A stretch of 64,000 bases of DNA from Manihot esculenta (GCF_001659605.2 NC_035178.2:12036062-12100061); one strand, 5' to 3'. Shown: positions 1 to 10,836, numbered from the stretch's first letter. The notes: generated by a model not told the origin, from the sequence alone. Translations and numbers: made by a program.

Positions 1-82
1 GTTCTTAAGCGCATGGGATGGCAGGGAAAATGTAACAAATGAAAATTTGGCTGTTTCTTATTTCTGATTAATATTAGTTATC

Positions 83-560
83 ATGAAAAATCCCGGCTCT
101 AATTGGCTCAAATGATTTTTAGATTTTTTTTCCCTTTTTCACCGGACTCAAAATAGTTAATTCAGATTATTTAATAGTTCAGAACTAAGTTATTATATAA
201 TCTTTAATTTTTTGCTAATCAACCCTTCATGTTGCAACTCTGTTGTGTTATATTGAGTACTGTTGCTAATATAACACAGATCCTCACCTATCATGGTTTG
301 TTAGTGTCTCGGGCGGTATCGTTGTCCCATGAGTGGACTTTCACCGCCCATGAGTGGACTTTTCACTGTTGACCCTCTAACTCCGCATAATTTTTTAATT
401 CAGAATGATTCTCATATCAATTGTATCAGCCCGACTCTAAAACCACAAATAAATTTTGTACACTTAGGTCCAAATTAGTTTATTTAAATTATTTAATAAT
501 TTTGAGATAGGTTATTATTTAATTCTATGCTAACCACTGATATGGGATATTATATATTAT
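83..560. repeat. Degenerate TRIM-like repeat in the last intron
   Basis: Within the intron before the terminal exon, blocks resemble the TRIM at 36345-47945. These are an LTR-like start (a Gly-codon-like run then 'ttggctcaaatgattttt'), an internal block resembling its PBS region ('tatcaattgtatcagccc') and a second LTR-like tail. The copy is strongly decayed. The same insertion sits at the same place in the other arm (58297-58790), so it predates the segmental duplication. Relationship judged by eye only. Confidence 0.4.
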
Positions 561-606
561 ATGTTATCTTAATTTATTATTATTTTTATTGTTATATTTC
601 ATGCAG

Positions 607-630
607 GATGCGGTGAAAGATATTGAGTAG
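607..630 (+). CDS. Terminal exon of a TVP38/TMEM64-family (VTT domain) membrane protein, partial gene
   Basis: After a polypyrimidine tract and a CAG acceptor at 604-606 comes a 24-nt exon encoding DAVKDIE and a TAG stop. It is identical to the terminal exon at 58825-58848, whose upstream exons are recognisable as a SNARE-associated Golgi protein / TVP38 family gene similar to Arabidopsis At1g22850. The rest of this copy lies left of the window. It could be the functional parent gene of the pseudogene at 55379-58848, but that cannot be judged here. The family consists of polytopic membrane proteins with a VTT (DedA-like) domain. This exon encodes only the hydrophilic C-terminal tail. Confidence 0.7.
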   Translation, partial: DAVKDIE

Positions 631-1184
631 AAGCAAGAAGATTGGGTTTAACAAGGCAAGTTAATGACAAGATGACTGAAATTGTAAGTTTACGAGGATC
701 ATCATGTAAATCCATTTGTATTATTTGATCCAATTATAGGAAAATGCCTCATCCATCTTTTTTTCCTCCACTCCCTGTAAATTAGGGATTCTTTAGATTT
801 GCTATATAGCTAAATAAGCATTATAGCAAAATGAGCACAATTCTAGTTTTATATATTTATTTTTTGAAAAAAAAAAAAAAATCTACTTATTTTATCAGTA
901 TTCTTCTTTTGATTTCTTCTTCTCCTCTAGCTGGAACTTGAGCTTGTCATAAATCTCATTAATTATTTTTCTTTCTCCATTTTTCTTCAATATTGCTCTT
1001 TTCCTATGAGGTGGAAAATGGGGAAGCAAAAATAATAATCATTTGCACTTAGTGTATTCCTTTTCTGATTTTATGAGTACAGCAGAAATGATTTTATATA
1101 GTTGGTTGCTTTCTGTTGTTTTGTACTTAAAAAATAATTTGATACAACGAATGATGAGATTTTATCATGCATTATAATAATAAA
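631..1184 (+). other. 3' flank / UTR of the TVP38-like gene
   Basis: Non-coding sequence downstream of the stop at 628-630, retained in both duplication arms (compare 58849-59318). It probably includes the 3' untranslated region. There is a long A-run near 866-882. No gene is seen. Confidence 0.4.
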
Positions 1185-1576
1185 GAAAAATTACTATTTA
1201 GACCCTATAATATGTAAAAATTTATTAATTGATTTTTATATTTTAAAAAATATATTAAAATATTTTTGATGTTTTTAAAAATTTATTAGTTAATTATTCT
1301 ATTAATTTTAATAGTTAAATAATTAACTATTTAATTTTTATAATTTTGAAAAACTCATCAATTGATCCCTTGAGTTTTTAAAATATTTATTAATTAATTT
1401 TTTTGTATTAAAAATATTTTAATTTTTTTTATAATATTTAACGGTTAAAATTATTGAAGAGATTGATTAATAGATTTTTTAAAATTTTAGAGACTTTTTA
1501 ATATATTTTTTTAAAATAAATAGATCAATTAATAAATTTTTTTATAATATAAGAATTAAATAATAATTTTTTTTAA
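1185..1576. mobile_element. Foldback MITE with about 80-bp terminal inverted repeats
   Basis: The first ~78 bp (through 1262) and the last ~80 bp (1495-1576) are imperfect reverse complements of each other. The left arm reads 'aatttattaattgatttt' and the right arm reads 'gatcaattaataaattttt'. The interior is AT-rich and non-coding. A related copy is at 59319-59697. The flanks on both sides carry taataataaa-like sequence that could be a target duplication, but local AT-richness makes this uncertain. No transposase is present, so the element would be mobilised in trans. Confidence 0.55.
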
Positions 1577-3259
1577 TAATAAAATTACAGATATCTGATG
1601 GATAATATTTTTGTATGCAGAAGCCACCAATTGGAAAAAGAAAAGAATGCTTGACCTAAGAACTGCCATCTGTTAGTACTGAAACTTGAAAGAGAACACA
1701 AACAAAGAAAATCCAAAATTTATTAAAATTCTAAGAAAGTATACGTAAAATTTATTACATAATTTAAATCAATATTACCGCTACCATAACCACCACCACT
1801 CAATAACCATCGCAATGAGCACCTAGCCACCGTCCACCTACTACCGCCACCACAACCATTAACCAAAAGTTATTACTAATTATTATCATAATAAATAAAT
1901 TAAATATTAAAATAATTTATTATCTTAACAAAATGAATGGATGATGTGGAACTACGTCCCAAAATATATTAAATTACACATGTATCTCTATGACCTCAAC
2001 CTCATTAAGAGTTTATTTGACATTAGAAATTATTTTTAAAATAGTGTTTAGTATTTTAATTCAATTAAAATATTATTATTTAATAATTGATGAAGTGATT
2101 TATAAAAAAAATATTTTTATAATGTTTGATTAAATACCATCCAAATAGCTATACTATTCACTGCTACGACATATGACGGTTACAACAATCGTTGATATTA
2201 TCGAACAATCCTAAATATATTAGTTAGGAAGTAGTAAATTAAATTGCAACATAAAAGTAAATGAAAATATTTTAATTATAAAATAAATTTTAAAAATTAT
2301 ATAATCACATTTTTAACAATATCTAAAATGATTTTTTTTTTTTTTGTCATTTGGCAGTATGATTCTATAATCATGTTTTAATTAGTTGCAACCTCTACAT
2401 AATTAAAATATATTAAATAGGCATTAACGTATTAAAGAACAACCAGTTAGTGCACAACCCAATGTCACAAACCCTAACACGCTTAGTCCTTGATGTAATA
2501 ACATATTAAATCACAATTAATTTGTATTTTTATACTTTAAAATCAACCAAGGCTAATTACATAATTAATATAGTGTATATGAGATTCAAGAATGGATATA
2601 GGTTGAGGACGTATTTTAGTAAAGTTTATTTCTATTTTTATTCCATTTTCTTTTATTTATTTATTTATTTTTATCTTTTTGTAATGTGTAACCGTCATTT
2701 TATGTTCATATTTTTCTGCCACATTCACACTGACAGTATGTACGGAGGTACTATATTATTTTTTCTCGTTAAGTGGCCATTTAACTCTATTCGACGTCAC
2801 TTGGAACGATCCCAAATATTGCAGGGTCTGCTTTTTTATGGAAGTTAACGGGTTTTCGGGGCTAGGATTCCACAGGCAGGTTCACATCCAACCCGACTTG
2901 TTTGGACAGACGCTGAACCAGTATGGGATTTAGAGTCGTGTATTAGGCCCTCATTGAGTTCAGACTTGGTTCTTCTCATTTGAACTGCCTCAAGTCCAGA
3001 CATATGGAGCCCGACAATCATCAAGTACTCATTTACCCGCTCATTAATAATTTCATGATTTATGAGGGGGTAAATTTTGAGATTGTAATTATTACCACGT
3101 GGCTTTAGAAGGATTCTGTCAAAACGTCCTTTCCATGCCTTTCTCCATTTCAAATTTTCGCTTTTGCTCGTTGCTCTGTCTCTTGCGTTGCTTCTATTAT
3201 CTTGCCCTCTCTTCCCTGTAATCTTGATTCTCCGATCCGAGGTACGTTTTGCTCCTCTC
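1577..3259. other. Non-coding stretch inside the duplication arm
   Basis: AT-rich sequence. The part from about 2230 onward is repeated at about 60240-61295 and again at 62500-63501. The 2850-3259 portion has higher GC and leads directly into the Transposase_28 fragment, so it is probably the leader of that element. The open frames on either strand show no recognisable domain and are not preserved between copies in a way that suggests selection. Confidence 0.4.
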
Positions 3260-3968
3260 ATGGCTTATACTAGGATTTTCGAGGTGAGCGGTCTGATTTC
3301 TTCTGTCACTCCTTCATTTTTTTTCATTATTTTTCTTGCGACCTTGCTGATACCTCAATATTCAAGATTAGAGCTTCCTTGCCTAACATGCTCATAGTTC
3401 TTCTTAACCCACCACCGGAAGGCTTGATAGATGCTCAACATGAGTGTAATTTGGTCTTTTTTGTCAAACAGTACGAATTCGGGCTAACATTTCTTTTTAC
3501 CCCTTTTTCATTGAGGTCTTTCAGCATTTAGGGTGACTCCTCAAATGTTGTCCCCCAATTTTATCTTATTTATATGCTGTTTTGAGTCCATTTGCTTATG
3601 TTGGGAATTTTCCCCTTCCTTTGAGTTGTTTTATACTTTGTTTCATTTGGTTAGATCTAATCATGGGTTCTATTATTTTGGCCCCCAAGTTGAGTTGTCT
3701 ATATTTGCAAGGTATAAGGACTCAATTAAGGGTTTGGTAGATAATTTCATTGTCGTTGAGTTGAAGGAGAGCGGAGAGCTCGAGAATTAGCTGGGATATT
3801 AACCTCTCTTGGGGAGAGGTGCCTCAGGGCTGTAATGAATTCCCTAAGTTAATCTTAGTAGATCAGATCTGCTTTCTTCGACTGACCTTTGTAAGGAAGA
3901 AATATGATGTCGAGAAGTGTATGTTCATGTCCAATCTACGAGATTGTCATCAAGTTGGTACCTTTTGA
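3260..3968 (+). pseudogene. Gypsy-type 'Transposase_28' (PF04195-like) coding fragment, copy A
   Basis: From an ATG at 3260 the translations, in more than one frame, give the pattern of the plant 'putative gypsy type transposon' domain found at the start of some gypsy-derived proteins. There is a LPNLPPEGLIDAQQE-like stretch, a FGLTF..FTPFF-like stretch, then SPNFILFICCFESIC, LFYTLFHLV and a GFYYFGP block. The reading frame shifts around 3525-3535, just before GVTPQML. The same break occurs in copies B (61296) and C (63502). The C-terminal part ends at TGA 3966-3968. No further retrotransposon coding follows, so this is a relic. Family assignment is from motif memory, not a search. Confidence 0.6.
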
Positions 3969-4434
3969 TTTTTTCTCTGTGTTTTTTTTTTTTTACTATT
4001 TTGAGTTTTGATTAAATTGGTTTTTCTTTTTCAACCTCCGACATGCCAATGGGTAAATCAAGCTCCCCAAGAACTTCACCCTGTTTAGGGAGAGCATGAA
4101 AGACACCTTGATTGCTTTCAAAACCAACAAGTCCATTACCGATGTGGCCAAGAAGGTTTTCCAGACTGTGACTTCAGCATGTGAGCTTGCCCCTCTACTC
4201 ATACTACCGTACATTCCTTGGTATTGGTGCCAATGTCGGGAGGTTCCCATTCTACAAGCTTCAGGACATCATTCCCTCTCAAGACGCCGGCCTCCTTTAA
4301 GGCTCCATCTACTCCCAAAGAAGTTTCTAAGGAGCTTATCGTTATCAGCAAGTTAGCATAGAGCAATTCGAATGAGGGAACTAGGTCTCCCCCTTGAACA
4401 TTTCTCCCATTAAAGTTGTGGGTGTTATTGCCAT

Positions 4435-5759
4435 TGAGGGTAGGGCTGCCAAGCATGTTAGAACTTCAGAATCCACAAAGGCAGTCCCTTCCCCTTCTAT
4501 TGATAAAGGAAAGAAGATGGTAGAGAACCTATCTTTAGCTCCATGATAACGAGTTGTTGAATGCTGCCGAGATCAATGCTGAATTGAAAAAACTTTTAAA
4601 AAAATATTATTAATATTTTTCGCATATTTAAAATTTAAACTTTACATATTTCATTAAAAAAATTAAAATAGACTCTTTTTAAAATTAATATAATAATATA
4701 ATTAGTTTATTAATACTAATTATAAATATATTAAACATTAATACTCAATATTAAATATTTTTTTAAAAAAATAATTATTAATTAAAAATATAAACAAAAT
4801 TTGAAATTGAAATATATAAAAAACAATGAATAAAGGAAAAGAAAGAGTTATCAATAGCTAAATAAGTAATTTTAATATAAATGATTTTAACTGAAATCAT
4901 TTTTCTATCAAAATCTTAACCATTTTGAGAAGATTTGATTTTAATTTGAGATCAATTCTCATAAGATTAAATTTTTATATTATTAATTTTATCAAATTCA
5001 AAAATTATAAAAATAAATTTATTTCTTTTAAATTTTTTAAAATTATCCATTCCAAATAAGAGGTTTACATTCAGCAGTGACCGAATTATGATCTCTCTCA
5101 ACTTTGTAAAATTTTCATTTTTATTTATATATTTTTTAGAAATTTTATTAAAAATATAATTTTGAGATCTCCAATTTTATAAAATTTGTACATATATTTT
5201 TATATTTTTCATTATTTTTCATTTATATACATTTTAGAAATTTTATTAAAAATATAATTAATAAAAATTACTCTCATTTAATTCTGCCAATTTATAAAAA
5301 TTTAGAGTAAAATTAGTAAAATTTTAAATGCAATTAGCAATATCTATGATCAAATTTTATTTTTTTTAATAAAATGTAGATAATATGATTTATATGTGCT
5401 TAATTATTATGATTTTTATAAATTTATAAATTTAAGTATTGGATTGGGTAAATTTTAATTTAGGTATTTAATAGATTAATTCAATTAGTAAAGAGGTGTG
5501 AGTATATATTCAATAAAAATATAAATAGAAAAAAATATTTTTTTTTCCATTATTTAGGTATCAGAAAGAAAAATAACAAGAAAAATACAATTTTTTTAAT
5601 AGTTAAACTTTATATTATTTAATAATTATAAAGATAAAAAAAAGTAATTATATTTTTTTACTGTTTTTTCCCTAAAATAAAGAAAAAGTGAGGGAATTAA
5701 TTTATTACTTTTTTAGCTTAATTTTAATTTATTAAGGATTAAAATAGAGATTTGCCGTT
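4435..5759. other. AT-rich intergenic region
   Basis: Very AT-rich, with no recognisable gene or element, apart from a short continuation of the gypsy-type relic up to about 4580. The last few hundred bases are shared with the region upstream of CNL2 (from about 21500), showing that the CNL duplication included upstream DNA. Confidence 0.5.
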
Positions 5760-5813
5760 AAATTGCCAGCTGCCACATCTTTACCTCTCAGCCACACATT
5801 TCAAAGTCACCGG

Positions 5814-5819
5814 TTGACT
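5814..5819 (+). promoter_or_regulatory. W-box core (TTGACT) upstream of CNL1
   Basis: TTGACT matches the WRKY-binding W-box core TTGAC[C/T], which is common in promoters of plant immunity genes. It lies about 130 bp upstream of the predicted 5'UTR intron donor. In CNL2 the aligned hexamer reads CTGACT, so the core is lost there. A hexamer occurs often by chance, and the conserved context only suggests function. Confidence 0.35.
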
Positions 5820-5950
5820 CACTGTTGTTGAAGTCTTCCTCAGATCGATGACATAAAATTTGCAAGAACAACTTGCTCACTATTCCTCAAGACCGGCGGC
5901 GATATTCCTTCTTCTCTACTAAGATTTTCTGAAATCTGTTAAATTTAACT

Positions 5951-6129
5951 GTAAGTCCTTTGATTTTGCATAATTTTCTAATATAGTCCTCTAAATTAAT
6001 GTAGATATATTATTATTGGTTGATTTTTTATTTGATCGATGCATGGTTAGATGATTTAATAATAGCTAATGCTCTGATATTTCAATCAATTAGTAAATCT
6101 GAAAACATTTGTGCTTACTATCTAACCAG
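5951..6129 (+). other. Predicted 5'UTR intron of CNL1
   Basis: A GTAAGT donor at 5951 follows a C-rich leader (about 5760-5950), and a CAG acceptor ends at 6129 after a 'tatctaaccag' tract. The second exon begins 36 nt before the start codon. The same splice signals are conserved upstream of CNL2 (donor near 21861, acceptor near 22041). A leader intron is common in plant NLR genes. Predicted from sequence only. Confidence 0.5.
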
Positions 6130-6165
6130 AGAAGAGTTGAAAGCAGGTGAACATAGTAGGCGAAG

Positions 6166-8916
6166 ATGGCCTCAGTTGCAGTTGATCATGTGATTGGCAC
6201 AATAATGTCTGCTCTTCAAGAGGAAGCAACATTGTTAGTAGGTATCAAAGATGAACTTGAGGAAATCAGCAAAGAACTTGTAAGCATGAGATCTTTTCTA
6301 CAAGATGCTGAGAGAAACAAAGTCATGTCAAAAGGAGAGGAGACATGGGTTGCAGAGGTGAGGGACACTGCACACCAAATAGAAGACCTCATTGATGAGT
6401 ACATGTATTACATGTATCGGAAACAATATTCAACAGTCGCCCATCGAATTTTTCTTACTCCAAAATCTCTTTTGGAGAAGCGTAGGATTGCCTCTAAGCT
6501 ACAACAGATCAATAAAAACATCATAGGGATGGATGAGAGGAGAAAAAGATTTGGAAATGATCATGTAGAAGGTTCCAATGCTCACTGCGATTTGACATTA
6601 TACCCAAGGGATTCAGCGGTTTTTATGAAAGAAGATGATGTTGTAGGGTTTGTAGATGAAAGCCGATTGTTGAAAACATGGTTAATAGATGGCGAAAAGC
6701 ATTTAACTCTCATTTCAGTGGTTGGAATGGGAGGATCTGGTAAGACAACTCTAGTTGCCAAGACCTGCAACAATGAAACTGCAAAGTCCTATTTTGATTG
6801 CTATGCGTGGGTTACTGTCTCTCAGACATATGCGAGAGATGATTTACTCAGGAAGTTAATCAAAGAATGCCATGAATCAGGGAAGGCACGAGTTCCTAAT
6901 GATTTGGGTACAAAGGACTTCAAAGACCTCGTAGAATATCTTATTGGTTATTTGAAGCATAAAAAATACCTAGTTATCTTGGATGATGTGTGGGATATAA
7001 GCTTATGGGAGAACATAAAGGCATCACTTCCAAATAATGAGTTTGGAAGTCGGATTATATTTACAACTCGAAATGAAGATGTGGGATCTTTTTCTTCCAA
7101 TGTTAGAAGTCACATGCTTACTATTAAACCGCTGAAGAATGAAGAAGCATGGGATCTTTTTTGCAAGAAAGCATTTTTCAGCAATCCTGATAAATCTTGT
7201 CCAGAAGAACTTAAACCTCTAGCATTAGAACTGGTGGGAAAATGTGATGGACTACCTCTTGCAATTGTGGCTTTAGGTGGTGTCATGTCTTCCAAAAAGT
7301 CAACAAGTGAGTGGAGTAGTGTTTGGGACAACTTGAATTGGCAACTGAACAGTAATCCAAGGCTAGAAATAGTCAAGAGCATTTTGCTACTTAGTTTCAA
7401 TTACTTGCCATCTCCATTAAAGTATTGTTTCTTGTATTGTTGCCTCTTCCCAGAAGACTATAAAATTCGACGACAAAGGCTCATTAGACTATGGATAGCG
7501 GAAGGATTTATTCAGAATGTTGACAGGACTACACCAAATGAAGTTGCAGAAAGTTATTTCATGGAACTCACACTTCGGAGCATGCTTCAAGTTGGAAGCA
7601 GAAATGCATGTGGGAGACCAAGAGCTTGCCAGATGCATGATCTTTTGCGTGAAATTGGTATATCAATGTTGGAGAGAGAGAAGTTTGGTGTAGTATATGA
7701 TGGAAAAATAAAGATTAAAGAATGCCAACTTCATCAAGCTCGTCGCTTGTCTATTCAAACAACTAATGGAGACCTTCAGTCATATGGCAATATGAGACGT
7801 CTTCGTTCACTACTTGTATTTGTGGATAGTTCTGTGTCTTTCTCGAGCACATCGTTGCCAAATTTGAAGTTAATGAGGTCTTTAGATTTGGAAAATGTCG
7901 CGATTAATATCTTACCAGAAGGATTGGGGACTCTATTGAACTTAAGGTACTTGAACTTGAGAGGAACCCAGGTGCAAAAGCTTCCCAAATCTATTGGAAA
8001 ACTGAGAAACCTTGAGAGTTTAGACATCACGAATACAAAAGTAAAAGAACTTCCGAGTGAAGTAGCTGAGTTACAGAACTTGTATCATCTGATTATGTGG
8101 AGCAAGGGGATTGCAAATAACTTGGGAGATTTTTTGTATCTCAATGGACTGCAAGTACCATTTAAAATTAGCAAATTGAAGAAATTGCAAGTCTTGTATT
8201 ATATTGAAGCCAAAGGTGACATAATAAGACAACTTGGGAGTATGACCCAACTGAGGAGAATGGGCATTTCAAATTTGAGAGAAGCGGATGAGCATGACTT
8301 GTGCTCTTCAATCCTGAACTTGAAACTAATACGCACCTTGCGTCTCTATGTGAATAATGAAGCAGAGTTCCTTCGAATGGATGCACTGGAAACACCCCCA
8401 CCCCAACTTCAAAAGCTTGGTTTGCATGGGAAACTAGAAAGGGTGCCACATTGGTTTTGCTCGCTTCAAAACCTAACATCATTAGGATTGCTTGGGTCTA
8501 GCTTGGAGGAAGATCAACTCCCTCATGTTGCAGCGCTACCCAATTTGGGACGCGTTACTCTAATTAATTCCTTCGTCGGAGAAAATCTACATTTCTACAG
8601 TGGATTTGCTAAGCTTAAAGAGTTATACTTGTTTAAGTTCCGTCAACTGAAAGGAATTATTATAGAGAAGGGGGCTATGCCAGATATCCAGAAATTGTGG
8701 ATTGATTCCTGCTTTGCGTTGGATGCAGTGCCTCGAGGTATCGAATTCCTAACCAATCTTCAAACTATGTGGTTAACAAACTTTTCTTCAAGTCTTATAG
8801 ATATGAAAAGTATAGATCGTTCAAAGTTGCAGCACATCCCAAATGTCAATATCATTGATACTATAGGTGAGCTTCCACAAACACACCTGTGTCCTTATTA
8901 TAAGGATTTGAAATAA
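6166..8916 (+). CDS. CC-NBS-LRR disease resistance protein (RPM1-like CNL1), intact
   Basis: A single-exon 916-aa CNL, normal length for the RPM1-like class, and a predicted intracellular receptor for pathogen effectors. An Rx-type coiled coil occupies about 1-160, with the EDVID-type motif as QIEDLIDEY near 71-79. The NB-ARC domain has a P-loop GMGGSGKTT (187-195), RNBS-A FDCYAWVTVSQ (210-220), kinase-2 LVILDDVW (269-276), RNBS-B GSRIIFTTR (294-302), GLPLAIVALGG (362-372), RNBS-D CFLYCCLFPEDY (421-432) and MHD (490-492). Leucine-rich repeats run from about 540 to 880. All catalytic and regulatory motifs are intact and there is no internal stop. The start is the first ATG after the leader intron, and the same ATG is conserved in CNL2. 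No integrated decoy domain is seen. Its neighbours are a decayed paralog (CNL2) and an LRR fragment (CNL3). Recognition specificity cannot be told from sequence. Confidence 0.95.
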   Translation: MASVAVDHVIGTIMSALQEEATLLVGIKDELEEISKELVSMRSFLQDAERNKVMSKGEETWVAEVRDTAHQIEDLIDEYMYYMYRKQYSTVAHRIFLTPKSLLEKRRIASKLQQINKNIIGMDERRKRFGNDHVEGSNAHCDLTLYPRDSAVFMKEDDVVGFVDESRLLKTWLIDGEKHLTLISVVGMGGSGKTTLVAKTCNNETAKSYFDCYAWVTVSQTYARDDLLRKLIKECHESGKARVPNDLGTKDFKDLVEYLIGYLKHKKYLVILDDVWDISLWENIKASLPNNEFGSRIIFTTRNEDVGSFSSNVRSHMLTIKPLKNEEAWDLFCKKAFFSNPDKSCPEELKPLALELVGKCDGLPLAIVALGGVMSSKKSTSEWSSVWDNLNWQLNSNPRLEIVKSILLLSFNYLPSPLKYCFLYCCLFPEDYKIRRQRLIRLWIAEGFIQNVDRTTPNEVAESYFMELTLRSMLQVGSRNACGRPRACQMHDLLREIGISMLEREKFGVVYDGKIKIKECQLHQARRLSIQTTNGDLQSYGNMRRLRSLLVFVDSSVSFSSTSLPNLKLMRSLDLENVAINILPEGLGTLLNLRYLNLRGTQVQKLPKSIGKLRNLESLDITNTKVKELPSEVAELQNLYHLIMWSKGIANNLGDFLYLNGLQVPFKISKLKKLQVLYYIEAKGDIIRQLGSMTQLRRMGISNLREADEHDLCSSILNLKLIRTLRLYVNNEAEFLRMDALETPPPQLQKLGLHGKLERVPHWFCSLQNLTSLGLLGSSLEEDQLPHVAALPNLGRVTLINSFVGENLHFYSGFAKLKELYLFKFRQLKGIIIEKGAMPDIQKLWIDSCFALDAVPRGIEFLTNLQTMWLTNFSSSLIDMKSIDRSKLQHIPNVNIIDTIGELPQTHLCPYYKDLK

Positions 8917-9519
8917 CATTTTAGATTGAGGGTGAAATATTATTTTTGGAGATGTAGAATTTGGGGGTTATTGAATTTTCTATGAACCAAACTGAAATCG
9001 AACCAATAAATATCAATTCAATTTAATTTGATTATACTTCAAAATCGATTTAGTTTGGTGTGGAATTTCAAGTCATCCGTTTTTTTTTTTTTATTTTTCA
9101 AATTCGATTTTGAACAGGCCGAGTACTCTTCCTCAACAGTGACAGCAGTGGTGGTAACGGTAGCAGAGATGGAGAATCCTTTGTTTTATCACAATACCTT
9201 CAAGTATGTCACTTTTTTAAATGATAAAATTTTATGTGTCATTAAATTAGGCCAATACTATTTTGTAATAATAGAAATAACTTCACAACAATTATAGTCT
9301 AAATATATTTCACTATTAAAAAAGAGTCGAATGATCTCTTCATAACATGCAAAATTCAATTTCTGAATGATCTCTCATCGAACTTTTATCCATTCAAGAG
9401 AAATTTCTATCTATTGAGTTAACGAGGATTGTACGGTCATATATCCTAAGGTAAATGCTAAGATAGCATTAAGGAAGAAAAACGTCAAAACACGAGTTAT
9501 TTGAAAAGGGAGAAGAGAG
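8917..9519 (+). other. 3' flank of CNL1
   Basis: Downstream of the TAA at 8914-8916 the sequence is AT-rich with short 'aatcgaacc'-type repeats related to the MITE that follows. It probably includes the CNL1 3' UTR. No further gene is supported. Confidence 0.4.
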
Positions 9520-9978
9520 TAGGGGTGAGTAATCGGTCTGTTCAGTTCAAAACTGAATAGAACCGAATAAATTAAAAATCGAAATTTTAGTATTTATAAA
9601 AGTCTAACCGAACTGATTTTGATCAGAATTTAAATCGAACTAAATTAGTCTGATTCAGTTTGATTCGGTTCAGTTTGAATTTTTAATAATTTTTTTATTT
9701 TGTACATTTTATTTTTTGTATTTTAAAATATAATTGGAATATTTTAACCTTAATATAATATAATCTCTTTATACTATTGAAAATAATATACTAGTATCAC
9801 TAATTGGTTCGATTCGATTTTTTAAATTTTTTTATCAAAACCTAACTGAATTGAAATAACTGAAATTTTTAAAATTAAAAATTAAATCGAATTGAAATGA
9901 ATAAAAAATCGAATTAAAATTTTAAATTAACTTAGTTTGATCGATTTTTTCGATATGAACCGAAGACAGCTCACCCTA
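9520..9978. mobile_element. hAT-like MITE, 459 bp
   Basis: It starts TAGGGGTGAG and ends CTCACCCTA, short terminal inverted repeats of the hAT type. Flanking 8-mers gaagagag (9512-9519) and gaagagtg (9979-9986) match at 7 of 8 positions, as expected for an aged hAT 8-bp target duplication. The interior has repeated forward and inverted 'aatcgaaccgaa' and 'ggttcgattt' words. No transposase is encoded. A second, interrupted copy of almost the same net length (457 bp) lies at 34423-49641. Confidence 0.7.
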
Positions 9979-9986
9979 GAAGAGTG

Positions 9987-10534
9987 ATATGCAAAGAAGT
10001 ATATGGATAATAGATTATACTAATAGAATTAATATAGAATGGCCATATGAAAATTATATTTTTTTTATTAAAATAAAAAATTAAAGTTATTGCAATTATT
10101 AATATAATAAATTATAGTTATTCAAGTTTAATAGTTTGATTATTTAATATACGTGACAATTGATTTAGAGTGTAAAAAAATTATTTTATTTTTTATTATA
10201 TTTAAACTATTTATATTTATTTATTTTTTATAGTTACTTAAATTGAATAAAATTTTAATTTGATAATATTTTATGTAATTAGCTCTATTAAATCTTTAAT
10301 TATTTTATGTTTATTACCGTTAATATTTTTTTGTCAATTATATATGATTATTTTATATAATTATTCAGATGAAAGGAAAAAAATATATAACATTTGTTAA
10401 TTAAATTATATTATATATGATTTTAAAAAATTATCAAATCAATAAATAATACTAAATGTGAGATAGTAAAATTTTTTACACAATCTTTTATTATGGAATT
10501 ACTGTTAATATATAAATATATATATATTTCTTTA
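9987..10534. other. AT-rich intergenic region
   Basis: Extremely AT-rich with no gene or recognisable element. It ends where a fragment homologous to the pararetrovirus RT/RNase H region begins. Confidence 0.5.
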
Positions 10535-10836
10535 TCATCTATTCTTCGTTTTAAAATTCTTCCATATTCTAAATCTGAAGCATCCGTTTCTACAATTTTA
10601 AATGCATTCGGATTCGGGATATAAAGATAAATGATTTCTTTTACTAAGGATTTTATGTGCCTTATAATGCTATATGTTCTTCAGTCCATGGACCAGCATT
10701 TTTCTTAAGCCTATCATGTAATGGTTTTATCGTTCTGTTTAAATTTGAATAAAAATCTATAACATAATTTAGGCAACCTAGAAATCTCTATAATTGGATT
10801 TTATTAGTTATTTCATTAGGAAACTTATCTCCAACA
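10535..10836 (-). pseudogene. Partial second copy of the viral RT/RNase H junction
   Basis: About 300 bp here match 13638-13935 closely, for example the shared 'gcattcggattcgggata' and 'tttatgtgccttataatg' words, with a handful of substitutions. In viral orientation this piece lies beyond the end of the second ORF. It is either part of a second genome copy from a concatemeric or rearranged insertion, or a later duplication. It carries no intact frame. Confidence 0.75.

Larger units (their letters stand above)
1..4434. other. Left arm of a segmental duplication
   Basis: This stretch is collinear with 58213-62400. The window's first bases match 58213 onward almost base for base, and the match runs through the terminal exon of the TVP38-like gene, a foldback MITE and a Transposase_28 fragment. 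It ends where 4434 and 62400 diverge. The two arms differ by point changes and by a replaced block at about 1748-2215 versus 59870-60240. The arms lie about 58 kb apart in direct orientation, which suggests a tandem segmental duplication enclosing the NLR cluster. The duplicated unit may begin left of the window. Confidence 0.85.

Noticed and set aside
2522..2848. A 108-aa frame beginning MYFYTLKSTK, repeated at 60575 and near 62780
   Set aside because: It recurs only because the DNA is duplicated. The frame length changes between copies and the composition is that of T-rich non-coding DNA.
2845..3261. Minus-strand frame (138 aa) conserved at 60879-61361 and 63034-63393
   Set aside because: It is antisense to the leader of the Transposase_28 relic, carries no recognised domain, and its ends differ between copies. 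Duplication explains the similarity.
9028..9297. 89-aa frame downstream of CNL1
   Set aside because: Low-complexity start, no domain, and no counterpart downstream of CNL2.
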